Positions 26,854-37,232 of a stretch of 64,000 nucleotides of DNA are shown one piece after another. The stretch spans positions 3,162,001-3,226,000 of the forward strand of contig NW_027488365.1 in assembly GCF_051014445.1 (NCBI RefSeq), in the 5' to 3' direction. The notes under the pieces were generated by a model. It ran no database searches and was not told the DNA's origin. It was given only the letters and a program-made list of their open reading frames with translations. This DNA is from Colletes latitarsis (Eukaryota; Arthropoda; Insecta; Hymenoptera; Colletidae). Position 1 is the first letter of the stretch; each line of letters opens with the position of its first letter. The position numbers and the translations under genes are program-made.

Positions 26854-26890
26854 ATAGCGGCGGGATGGAGTGGCCCCGTCCCACCGCTAT
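26854..26890 (+). other. Inverted repeat (stem) in insert
   Basis: atagcggcgggat (26854-26866) pairs with gtcccaccgctat (26878-26890), 13 positions with one C-A mismatch and one G-U pair. The wobble pair is more in keeping with selection for RNA pairing than for a DNA palindrome. Confidence 0.7.
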
Positions 26891-26907
26891 GAGGCAGTGT
26901 GTCTACT

Positions 26908-26928
26908 GGGGGGACCGATTGTCCCCCC
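26908..26928 (+). other. Inverted repeat (stem) in insert
   Basis: ggggggac (26908-26915) pairs with gtcccccc (26921-26928) around the five-base loop cgatt. A short stem gcgc-gaaa-gcgc follows at 26938-26949, with a GNRA-type tetraloop. Confidence 0.75.
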
Positions 26929-26956
26929 CGGGGATGGGCGCGAAAGCGCGGGCACG

Positions 26957-27002
26957 GGGAGGATACCGGAAGAATGCTTCGAGCGATTCCCGGTATCCTC
27001 CC
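26957..27002 (+). other. Long perfect inverted repeat in insert
   Basis: gggaggataccgg (26957-26969) pairs perfectly with ccggtatcctccc (26990-27002). The enclosed 20 bases can continue the stem (gaat with attc, gct with agc around tcg). This is the longest perfect hairpin in the element. Confidence 0.85.
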
Positions 27003-27023
27003 AAAGCGTGCCGAAGGGTCACC

Positions 27024-27073
27024 GTGGGGTTTTTAGTGGGTAGGTCCCGCGCCTGTCGTTGTACGGGCGCGGG
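27024..27073 (+). other. LINE-like 3' motif followed by hairpin
   Basis: gtggggtttttagtgggtag (27024-27043) is followed at once by the stem cccgcgcctgt (27046-27056) / acgggcgcggg (27063-27073), 11 pairs with one G-U around the loop cgttgt. A further stem, ccacctc / gaggtgg, lies at 27091-27112. Structured 3' regions are known to guide the reverse transcriptase of R1/R2-type LINEs to their RNA. Applying that role here is an inference. Confidence 0.45.
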
Positions 27074-27142
27074 GAATCCCACACACCCCTCCACCTCTCC
27101 CCAAGGAGGTGGGAGGGAGTCTTTCGAAGATTTTCCCCACGA

Positions 27143-27143
<1 letters not shown>

Positions 27144-27183
<40 letters not shown>
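27144..27183 (+). other. Uninterrupted poly(A) tail of the insert
   Basis: Forty consecutive A residues, the last two of which may belong to the target-site duplication. The lack of any interruption suggests a young insertion, because such tracts decay and shorten quickly. On the minus strand it produces spurious poly-F open frames, and on the plus strand poly-K. Confidence 0.95.
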
Positions 27184-27186
<3 letters not shown>

Positions 27187-27197
27187 AGGTCTGGGAT
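27182..27197 (+). repeat. Right target-site duplication of the insert
   Basis: aagttaggtctgggat repeated after the A tail. The monomer then resumes exactly where it was interrupted, with aggtctgggatttgccc, so no target bases were lost. Confidence 0.93.
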
Positions 27198-27664
27198 AGG
27201 TCTGGGATTTGCCCTCATCAGGCTCATACTTTCCGCGTTTTTCACATACTTGTTGAACAGATCCTGGGTTTTTTCTGGTTTGGATCACGTAGTAGTGTGG
27301 GACCACACTGAAACAATCAATTAAACCTGATCTTGATAAATATTTTAGAGGATAACGCATGTTAGGTCTGGGATAGGTCTGGGATTTGCCCTCATCAGAC
27401 TCATACTTTCGCACAGTTCACATACTCGTTGAACAGATCCTGGGTTATTTTCTGGTTTGGATCACATAGTAATGTGGTACCACACTGAAACAGTCGATTA
27501 AACCTGGTTGCGATCAATATTTTAGAGGATAACGCATGTTAGGTCTAGGTTAGCCCTGGGATTTTCACTCATCAGACTCATACTTTCGCATATTTCTCAT
27601 ACTTCATGGCTAGATCCTGGGCTGTTTCTGGATTGTATCACGTAGTAATTTGGTACCACGCTGA

Positions 27665-29783
27665 AACAGTCAATGAAACCTAGTTTCCATCAATATTTTA
27701 GAGGACAACGCAAGTTAGGTCTAGGTAAGGCCTGAGATTTTCACTGATCAGACTCATACTTTCGCATTCTTCACATACTTGTAGAACGGATCCTGGGTTT
27801 TTTCTGGTTTTGATCACGTAGTAATGTGGTACCACACTGAAACATTCAATTAAACCTTGTCTCGATAAATATTTTAGAGAATAACGCATGTTAGGTCTGG
27901 GTTAGGTCTAGGATTTGCCCTCATCAGGCTCATACCTTCGCATATTTCTCATACTTCATGGCTAGATCCTGGGCTATTTCTGGATTGGATCACGTAGTAA
28001 TGTGGCACCACACTGAAACAGTCAATTAAACCTGGTTTTGATCAATATTTTAGAGAATAATTCATGTTAGGTCTAGGTTAGGTCAGGGATTTGCTCTCAT
28101 CAGGCTCATTCTTTCGCATATTTCTCATACGTGATGGCTAGATCCTGGGCTTTTTCTGGATTTCATCACGTAGTAATGAAGTACAACACTGAAACAGTCA
28201 ATTAAACTTGGTATCCATCAATATTTTAGAGGACAACGCATGTTAGGTCTAGGTTAGGCCTGGGATTTGCCCTCATCAGGGTCATACTGCCGCAGTTTTA
28301 ACATACTTGTTGAACGGATCCTGGGTTTTTTCTGGTTTGGTTCACGTAGTAATGTGGTACCACGCTGAAGCAGTCGATTAAACCTGCTTTCGATCAATAT
28401 TTTAGAGGATAACGCAAGTTAAGTCTGGGATAGGTCTGGGATTTGACCTCATCAGACTCATACTTTCGCGTTTTTCACATACTTGATGAACAGATCCTGG
28501 GTTTTTTCTGGTTTGGATCACGTAGTAGTGTGGTACCACACTGAAACAGTCCATTAAACCTGGTTGCGATCCATGTTTTAGAGGATAACGCATGTTAGGT
28601 CTGGGGTAGGTCTAGTATTTGCCCTCATCAGGCTCATTCTTTCGCATATTTCTCAAACTTGATGGCTAGATCCTGGGCTTTTTCTGGATTGCATCACGTA
28701 GTAATGTAGTACCACACTGAAACATTCAATTAAACCTGGTCTTGATAAATATTCCAGAGGATAACGCATGTTAGGTCTGGGTTAGGTCTAGGATTTGCAC
28801 CCATCAGGCTCATACTTTCGCATATTTCTCATACTTCATGGCTAGATCCTGGGCTTTTTCTGGATTGCATCACGTAGTAATGAAGTACAACACTGAAACA
28901 GTCAATTGAACCTGGTCTCCATCAATATCTTAGAGGACAACGCAAGTTAGGTCTGGGATAGGTCTTGGATTTGCCCTCATCAGGCTCATACTTTCGCATA
29001 TTTCTCATACTTCATGGCTAGATCCTGGGCTATTTCTGGATTGGATCGGGTAGTAAAGTGGTACCACACTGAAACATTCAATGAAACCTGGTCTGGATAA
29101 ATATTTTAGAGGATAACACATGTTAGGTCTGGGTTAGGTCTAGGATTTGCCCTCATCAGGCTCATTCTTTCGCATATTTCTCATACTTGATGGCTAGATC
29201 CTGGGCTTTTTCTGGATTGCATCACGTAGTAATGTAGTACCACACTGAAACAGTCAATGAAACCTAGTTTCCATCAATATTTTAGAGGACAACGCAAGTT
29301 AGGTCTAGGTAAGGCCTGAGATTTTCACTGATCAGACTCATACTTTCGCATTCTTCACATACTTGTTGAACGGATCCTGGGTTTTTTCTGGTTTTGATCA
29401 CGTAGTAATGTGGTACCACACTGAAACATTCAATTAAACCTTGTCCTGATAAATATTTTAGAGAATAACGCATGTTAGGTCTGGGTTAGGTCTAGGATTT
29501 GCCCTCATCAGGCTCATACTTTCGCATATCTCTCATACTTCATGGCTGGATCCTGGGCTATTTCTGGATTGGATCATGTAGTAATGTGGCACCACACTGA
29601 AACAGTCAATTAAACCTGGTTTTGATCAATATTTTAGAGAATAATTCATGTTAGGTCTAGGTTAGGTCAGGGATTTGCTCTCATCAGGCTCATTCTTTCG
29701 CATATTTCTCATACTTGATGGCTAGATCCTGGGCTTTTTCTGGATTGCATCACGTAGTAATGAAGTACAACACTGAAACAGTC
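27665..29783 (+). repeat. Nine-monomer-spaced duplication pair
   Basis: 27665-28199 recurs at 29249-29783, 1584 bp (nine monomers) away. Shared features are gaaacctagtttccatc, cactgatcagactc, the ggttttgatcacg spelling, ttaaaccttgtc and taggtcagggatttg. A few substitutions separate the copies, for example cttgtagaacgg in the first and cttgttgaacgg in the second. Confidence 0.8.
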
Positions 29784-30467
29784 CATTAAACCTGGTTGCG
29801 ATCAATATTTTAGAGGATAACACATGTTAGGTCTGGGTTAGGTCTAGTATTTGCCCTCATCAGGCTCATTCTTTCGCATATTTCTCAAACTTGATGGCTA
29901 GATCCTGGGCTTTTTCTGGATTGCATCACGTAGTAATGTAGTACCACACTGAAACATTCGATTAAACCTGGTCTTGATAAATATTTCAGAGGATAACGCA
30001 TGTTAGGTCTGGGTTAGGTCTAGGATTTGCACTCATCAGGCTCATACTTTCGCATATTTCTCATACTTCATGGCTAGGTCCTGGGCTTTTTCTGGATTGC
30101 ATCACGTAGTAATGAAGTACAACACTGAAACAGTCAATTGAACCTGGTCTCCATCAATATCTTAGAGGACAACGCACGTTAGGTCTGGGATAGGTCTTGG
30201 ATTTGCCCTCATCAGGCTCATACTTTCGCATATTTCTCATACTTCATGGCTAGATCCTGGGCTATTTCTGGATTGGATCACGTAGTAAAGTGGTACCACA
30301 CTGAAACATTCAATGAAACCTGGTCTGGATAAATATTTTAGAGGATAACGCATGTTAGGTCTGGGTTAGGTCTAGGATTTGCCCTCATCAGGCTCATTCT
30401 TTCGCATATTTCTCATACTTGATGGCTAGATCCTGGGCTTTTTCTGGATTGCATCACGTAGTAATGT
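28540..30467 (+). repeat. Seven-monomer-spaced duplication pair
   Basis: 28540-29235 recurs at 29772-30467, 1232 bp (seven monomers) away. Shared spellings are cctggttgcgatc, ggtctagtatttgcc, tctcaaacttgatgg, cctggtctccatc and aatgaaacctggtctgg. It interlocks with the nine-monomer pair, so two separate exchanges shaped this stretch. Confidence 0.8.
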
Positions 30468-30810
30468 GGTACCACGCTGAACCAGTCAATTAAACCTGGT
30501 TTCGATCAATATGTTAGAGGGATAACGCAAGTTAGGTATGGGATAGGTCTAGGATTTGCCCTCATCAGGCTCTTACTTTCGCATATTTCTCATACTTCAT
30601 GGCTAGATCCTGGGCTTTTTCTGGATTGCATCACGTAGTAATGAAGTACAACACTGAAACAGTCAATTAAACCTGGTTTCCATCAATATTTTAGAGGACA
30701 ACGCATGTTAGGTCTAGGTTAGGCCTGGGATTTGCCCTCATCAGGGTCATACTGTCGCAGTTTTAACATACTTGTTGAACGGATCCTGGGTTTTTTCTGG
30801 TTTGGTTCAC
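30460..30810 (+). repeat. Duplicated block, copy 1 (partner 35916-36265)
   Basis: Two monomers with the rare caatatgttagag and gttaggtatgggatagg spellings and the tcatactgtcgcag monomer recur about 5456 bp (31 monomers) downstream. A 1-bp difference (gagggataac against gagaataac) makes this monomer 177 bp here. Confidence 0.75.
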
Positions 30811-31289
30811 GTAGTAATGTGGTACCACACTGAAACATTCAATTAAACCTGGTCTTGATAAATATTTTAGAGGATACCGCAAGTTAAGTCTGGGATAGGT
30901 CTGGGATTTGACCTCATCAGACACATACTTTCGCGTTTTTCACATACTTGTTGAACAGATCCTGGGTTTTTTCTGGTTTGGATCACGTAGTAGTGTGGTA
31001 CCACACTGAAACGGTCCATTAAACCTGGTTGCGATCAATATTATAGAGGATAACGCATGTTAGGTCTGGGTTAGGTCTAGTATTTGCCCTCATCAGGCAC
31101 ATTCTTTCGCATATTTCTCAAACTTGATGGCTAGATCCTGGGCTTTTTCTGGATTGCATCACGTAGTAATGTGGTACCACACTGAAACATTCAATTAAAC
31201 CTGGTCTTGATAAATATTTTAGAAGATAACGCATGTTAGGTCTGGGTTAGGTCTAGGATTTGCCCTCATCAAGCTCATACTTTCGCATA

Positions 31290-33444
31290 TTTCTCATACT
31301 TCATGGCTAGATCCTGGGCTATTTCTGGATTGGATCTCGTAGTAAAGTGGTACCACACTGAAACATTCAATGGAACCTGGTCTGGATAAATATTTTAGAG
31401 GATAACGCATGTTAGGTCTGGGTTAGGTCTAGGAATTGCCCTCATCAGGCTTATTCTTTCGCATATGTCTCATACATGATGGCTAGATCCTGGGCTTTTT
31501 CATGATCGTATCACGTAGTAATGAAGTACAACACTGAAACAGTCACTTAAACCTGGTCTTGATAAATATTTTAGAGGATAACGCATGTTAGGTCTGGGTT
31601 AGGTCTAGGATTTGCTCTCATCAGACTCATACTTTCGCATTCTTCACATACTTGTTGAACGGATCCTGGGTTTTTTCAGGTTTGGATCACATAGTAATAT
31701 GGTACCACACTGAAACAGTCGATTAAGCCAGGTTTCGGTCAATATTTTTGAGGATAACGCATGTTAGGTCTAGATTAGGCCTGGGATTTTCACTCATCAG
31801 ACTCATTCTTTCGCATTCTTCACATACTTGTTGAACGGAGCCTGGGTTTTTTCTGGTTTGCATCACGTAGTAATGTGGGACCACACTGAAACAGTCAATT
31901 AAATCTGGTTTAGATCAATATTTTAGAGAATAATTCATGTTAGATCTAGGTTAGGCCTGGGATTTTCGCTCTTCAGACTCATACTTTCGCATTCTTCACA
32001 TACTTGTTGAACGGATCCTGGGTTTTTTCTGGTTTTGATCACGTAGTAATGTGGGACCACACTGAAACAATCAATTAAACCTGGTCTTGATAAATATTTT
32101 GGAGGATAACGCATGTTAGGTCTGGGTTAGGTCTAGGATTTGCCCTCATCAGGCTCATACTTTCGCATATTTCTCATACTTCATGGCTAGATCCTGGGCT
32201 GTTTCTAGATTGTATCACGTAGTAATGTGGTACCACGCTGAAACAGTCAATTAAACCTGGTTTCGATCAATGTTTTGGAGGATAACGCAAGTTAGGTCTG
32301 GGATAGGTCTAGGATTTGCCCTCATCAGGCTCTTACTTTCGCATATTTCTCATACTTCATGGCTAGATCCTGGGCTATTTCTGGATTGGATCTCGTAGTA
32401 AAGTGGTACCACACTGAGACATTCAATGGAACCTGGTCTGGATAAATATTTTAGAGGATAACGCATGTTAGGTCTGGGTTAGGTCTAGGAATTGCCCTCA
32501 TCAGGCTTATTCTTTCGCATATGTCTCATACATGATGGCTAGATCCTGGGCTTTTTCTTGATCGTATCACGTAGTAATGAAGTACAACACTGAAACAGTC
32601 ACTTAAACCTGGTCTTGATAAATATTTTAGAGGATAACGCATGTTAGGTCTGGGTTAGGTCTAGGATTTGCTCTCATCAGACTCATACTTTCGCATTCTT
32701 CACATACTTGTTGAACGGATCCTGGGTTTTTTCTGGTTTGGATCACATAGTAATATGGTACCACACTGAAACAGTCGATTAAGCCAGGTTTCGGTCAATA
32801 TTTTTGAGGATAACGCATGTTAGGTCTAGATTAGGCCTGGGATTTTCACTCATCAGACTCATTCTTTCGCATTCTTCACATACTTGTTGAACGGAGCCTG
32901 GGTTTTTTCTGGTTTGCATCACGTAGTAATGTGGGACCACACTGAAACAGTCAATTAAATCTGGTTTCGATCAATATTTTAGAGAATAATTCATGTTAGG
33001 TCTAGGTTAGGCCTGGGATTTTCACTCTTCAGACTCATACTTTCGCATTCTTCACATACTTGTTGAACGGATCCTGGGTTTTTTCTGGTTTGGATCACGT
33101 AGTAATGTGGGACCACACTGAAACAATCAATTAAACCTGGTCTTGATAAATATTTTGGAGGATAACGCATGTTAGGTCTGGGTTAGGTCTAGGATTTGCC
33201 CTCATCAGGCTCATACTTTCGCATATTTCTCATACTTCATGGCTAGATCCTGGGCTGTTTCTAGATTGTATCACGTAGTAATGTGGTACCACGCTGAAAC
33301 AGTCAATTAAACCTGGTTTCGATCAATATTTTGGAGGATAACGCAAGTTAGGTCTGGGATAGGTCTAGGATTTGCCCTCATCAGGCTCTTACTTTCGCAT
33401 ATTTCTCATACTTCATGGCTAGATCCTGGGCTATTTCTGGATTG
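31290..33444 (+). repeat. Tandem duplication of a six-monomer unit (1056 bp)
   Basis: 31290-32345 is followed directly by its copy at 32346-33401, and the match continues to about 33444, where tctcgtagta becomes tcacgtagta. Shared rare features are ggatctcgtagtaaag, caatggaacctgg, taggaattgcc, gcatatgtctcatacatgatgg, agtcacttaaacc and ttaagccagg. Few differences were seen (for example ttcatgatcg against ttcttgatcg), so the event is recent. Confidence 0.9.
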
Positions 33445-33910
33445 GATCACGTAGTAAAGTGGTACCACACTGAAACATTCAATGAAACCTGGTCTGGATA
33501 AATATTTTAGAGGATAATGCATCTTAGGTCTAGGTTAGGTCTGGGATTTTCACTCATCAGACTCATACTTTCGCATTCTTCACATACTTGTTGAACGGAT
33601 CCTGGGTTTTTTCTGGTTTGGATCACGTAGTAATGTGGGACCACAATGAAACAATCAATTAAACCTGGTCTTGATAAATATTTTAGAGGATAACGCATGT
33701 TAGGATGGGTTAGGTCTAGGATTTGCCCTCGTCAGGCTCATACTTTCGCATATTTCTCATACTTCATGGCTAGATCCTGGGCTATTTCTGGATTGGATAA
33801 CGTAGTAATGTGGTACCACACTGAAACAGTCAATTAAACCTGGTTTCGATCAATATTTTAGAGAATAATTCATGTTAGGTCTAGGTTAGGTCTGGGATTT
33901 GCTCTCATCA
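33194..33910 (+). repeat. Duplicated block, copy 1 (partner 37768-38484)
   Basis: About four monomers recur 4574 bp (26 monomers minus 2 bp) downstream, inside the first unit of the large tandem duplication. The shared gataatgcatcttagg spelling is diagnostic. Confidence 0.8.
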
Positions 33911-34025
33911 GGCTCATTCTTTCGCATATTTCTCATACTTGATGGCTAGATCCTGGGCTTTTTCTGGATCGCATCACGTAGTAATGAAGTACAAGACTGA
34001 AACAGTCAATTAAACCTGGTTGCGA

Positions 34026-35968
34026 TCAATATTTTAGAGGATAACGTATGTTAGGTCTGGGTTAGGTCTAGTATTTGCCCTCATCAGGCTCATTGTTTCG
34101 CATATTTCTCAAACTTGATGGCTAGATCCTGGGCTTTTTCTGGATTGCATCACGTAGTAATGTGGTACCACACTGAAACATTCAATTAAACCTGGTCTTG
34201 ATAAATATTTTAGAAGATAACGCATGTTAGGTCTGGGTTAGGCCTAGGATTTGCCCTCATCAGGCTCATACTTTCGCATATTTCTCATACTTCATGGCTT
34301 GATCCTGGGCTTTTTCTGGATTGCATCACGTAGTAATGTGGTACCACGCTGAAACAGTCAATTAAACCTGGTTTCGATCAATATTATAGAGGATAACGCA
34401 TGTTAGGTCTGGGTTAGGTCTAGTATTTGCCCTCATCAGGCACATTCTTTCGCATATTTCTCAATCTTGATGGCTAGATCCTGGGCTTTTTCTGGATTGC
34501 ATCACGTAGTAATGTGGTACCACACTGAAACATTCAATTAAACCTGGTCTTGATAAATATTTTAGAAGATAACGCATGTTAGGTCTGGGTTAGGTCTAGG
34601 ATTTGCCCTCATCAGGCTCATACTTTCGCATATTTCTCATACTTCATGGCTAGATCCTGGGCTATTTCTGGATTGGATCTCGTAGTAAAGTGGTACCACA
34701 CTGAAACATTCAATGGAACCTGGTCTGGATAAATATTTTAGAGGATAACGCATGTTAGGTCTGGGTTAGGTCTAGGAATTGCCCTCATCAGGCTTATTCT
34801 TTCGCATATGTCTCATACATGATGGCTAGATCCTGGGCTTTTTCTTGATCGCATCACGTAGTAATGAAGTACAACACTGAAACAGTCACTTAAACCTGGT
34901 TTCCATCAATATCTTAGAGGACAACGCAAGTTAGGTCTGGGATAGGTCTAAAATTTGCCCTCATCAGGCTCATACTTTCGCGTTTTTCACATACTTGATG
35001 AACAGATCCTGGGTTTTTTCTGGTTTGGATCACGTAGTAATGTGGTACCACGCTGAAACAGTTGATTAGACCCGGTTTCGATCAATATTTTAGAGGATAA
35101 CGCAAGTTAAGTCTGGGATAGGTCTGGAATTTGACCTCATCAGACTCATACTTTCGCGTTTTTCACATACTTGTTGAACAGATCCTGGGTTTTTTCTGGT
35201 TTGGATCACGTAGTAGTGTGGTACCACACTGAAACAGTCCATGAAACCTGGTTGCGGTCAATATTTTAGAGGATAACGCATGTTAGGTCTGGGTTAGGTC
35301 TAGGATTTGCTCTCATCAGACTCATACTTTCGCATTCTTCACATACTTGTTGAACGGATCCTGGGTTTTTTCTGGTTTGGATCACGTAGTAATGTGGGAC
35401 CACACTGAAACAGTCAATTAAACCTGGTTTCGATCAATATTTTAGAGAATAATTCATGGTAGGTCTAGGTTAGGTCTGGGATTTGCTCTTATCAGGCTCA
35501 TTCTTTCGCATATTTCTCATACTTGATGGCTAGATCCTGGGCTTTTTCTGGACTGCATAACGTAGTAATGAAGTACAACACTGAAACAGTCAATAAAACC
35601 TGGTTTCCATCAATATTTTAGAGGATAACGCATGTTAGGTCTGGGTTAGGTCTAGTATTTGCCCTCATCAGGCTCATTCTTTCGCATATTTCTCAAACTT
35701 GATGGCTAGATCCTGGGATTTTTCTGGATTGCATCACGTAGTAATGTGGTACCACACTGAAACATTCAATTAAACCTGGTCTTGATAAATATTTTAGAAG
35801 ATAACGCATGTTAGGTCTGGGTTAGGCCTAGGATTTGCCCTCATCAGGCTTATACTTTCGCATATTTCTCATACTTCATGGCTTGATCCTGGGCTTTTTC
35901 TGGATTGCATCACGTAGTAATGTGGTACCACGCTGAAACAGTCAATTAAACCTGGTTTCGATCAATAT
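34026..35968 (+). repeat. Second nine-monomer-spaced duplication pair
   Basis: 34026-34384 recurs at 35610-35968, 1584 bp away. Shared features are ggtctagtatttgcc with tctcaaacttg, then agaagataacgc, ttaggcctagg and catggcttgatcc. The end is sharp at atattatag against atatgttag. Confidence 0.8.
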
Positions 35969-37232
35969 GTTAGAGAATAACCCAAGTTAGGTATGGGATA
36001 GGTGTAGGATTTGCCCTCATCAGGCTCTTACTTTCGCATATTTCTCATACTTTATGGCTAGATCCTGGGCTTTTTCTGGATTGCATCACGTAGTAATGAA
36101 GTACAACACTGAAACAGTCAATTAAACCTGGTTTCCATCAATATTTTAGAGGACAACGCATGTTAGGTCTAGGTTAGGCCTGGGATTTGCCCTCATCAGG
36201 GTCATACTGTCGCAGTTTTAACATACTTGTTGAACGGATCCTGGGTTTTTTCTGGTTTGGTTCACGTAGAAGTGTGGTACCACACTGAAACAGTCCATTA
36301 TACCTGGTTGCGATCAATATTATAGAGGATAACGCATGTTAGGTCTGGGTTAGGTCTAGTATTTGCCCTCATCAGGTTCATTCTTTCGGATATTTCTCAA
36401 ACTTGATGGCTAGATCCTGGGCTTTTTCTGGATTGCATCACGTAGTAATGTGGTACCACACTGAAACATTCAATTAAACCTGGTCTTGATAAATATTTTA
36501 GAAGATAACGCATGTTAGGTCTGGGTTAGGTCTAGGATTTGCCCTCATCAGGCTCATACTTTCGCATATTTCTCATACTTCATGGCTAGATCCTGGGCTA
36601 TTTCTGGATTGGATCTCGTAGTAAAGTGGTACCACACTGAAACATTCAATGGAACCTGGTCTGGATAAATATTTTAGAGGATAACGCATGTTAGGTCTGG
36701 GTTAGGTCTAGGAATTGCCCTCATCAGGCTTATTCTTTCGCATATGTCTCATACATCATGGCTAGATCCTGGGCTTTTTCTTGATCGCATCACGTAGTAA
36801 TGAAGTACAACACTGAAACAGTCACTTAAACCTGGTTTCCATCAATATCTTAGAGGACAACGCAAGTTAGGTCTGGGATAGGTCTGAAATTTGCCTCATC
36901 AGGCTCATACTTTCGCGTTTTTCACATACTTGTTGAACAGATTCTGGGTTTTTTCTGGTTTGGATCACGTAGTAATGTGGTACCACGCTGAAACAGTTGA
37001 TTAGACCCGGTTTCGATCAATATTTTAGAGGATAACGCAAGTTAAGTCTGGGATAGGTCTGGAATTTGACCTCATCAGACACATACTTTCGCGTTTTTCA
37101 CATACTTGTTGAACAGATCCTGGGTTTTTTCTGGTTTGGATCACGTAGTAGTGTGGTACCACACTGAAACAGTCCATGAAACCTGGTTGCGGTCAATATT
37201 TTAGAGGATAACGCATGTTAGGTCTGGGTTAG
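34372..37232 (+). repeat. Eleven-monomer-spaced duplication pair
   Basis: 34372-35296 recurs at 36308-37232, 1936 bp (11 monomers) away. Shared features are caatattatagagg, ggatctcgtag, caatggaacctgg, agttgattagacccgg and ggttgcggtc. The copies differ at a few bases (for example tctaaaatttgccc against tctgaaatttgcc, with one base lost). Confidence 0.85.

Larger units (their letters stand above)
26597..27183 (+). mobile_element. Retroposed GC-rich element with poly(A) tail
   Basis: A 547-bp body (26597-27143) of strongly GC-rich sequence is followed by 38-40 uninterrupted A residues. It is bounded by the 14-16 bp duplication of satellite sequence. Removing the insert and one duplicate restores a normal 176-bp monomer in phase. 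The body is rich in inverted repeats. No reverse transcriptase, endonuclease or transposase coding can be seen, so it did not move on its own in this form. It is either a 5'-truncated LINE, of which only the end of the last frame and the 3' untranslated region remain, or a short non-autonomous element using LINE machinery. The stretch gtggggtttttagtgggtag at 27024-27043 resembles, from memory, 3' regions of insect R1-clade LINEs; this family call is tentative. Confidence 0.9.

Noticed and set aside
26976..26990. gcttcgagcgattcc as a Pol III B box of a tRNA-derived SINE
   Set aside because: It fits the B-box consensus poorly, lies in the loop of a long hairpin near the 3' side of the element, and no A box was found at a proper distance upstream.
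26763..27188. Plus-strand frame of 141 codons with an ATG in the insert
   Set aside because: It crosses five hairpins and the whole putative 3' region, ends in the A tail, and has no recognisable domain. It is most likely chance openness in GC-rich DNA.
27019..27414. Open frames crossing the A tail (poly-F on the minus strand, poly-K on the plus strand)
   Set aside because: They exist only because a 40-base homopolymer has no stop codons and joins insert sequence to satellite sequence.
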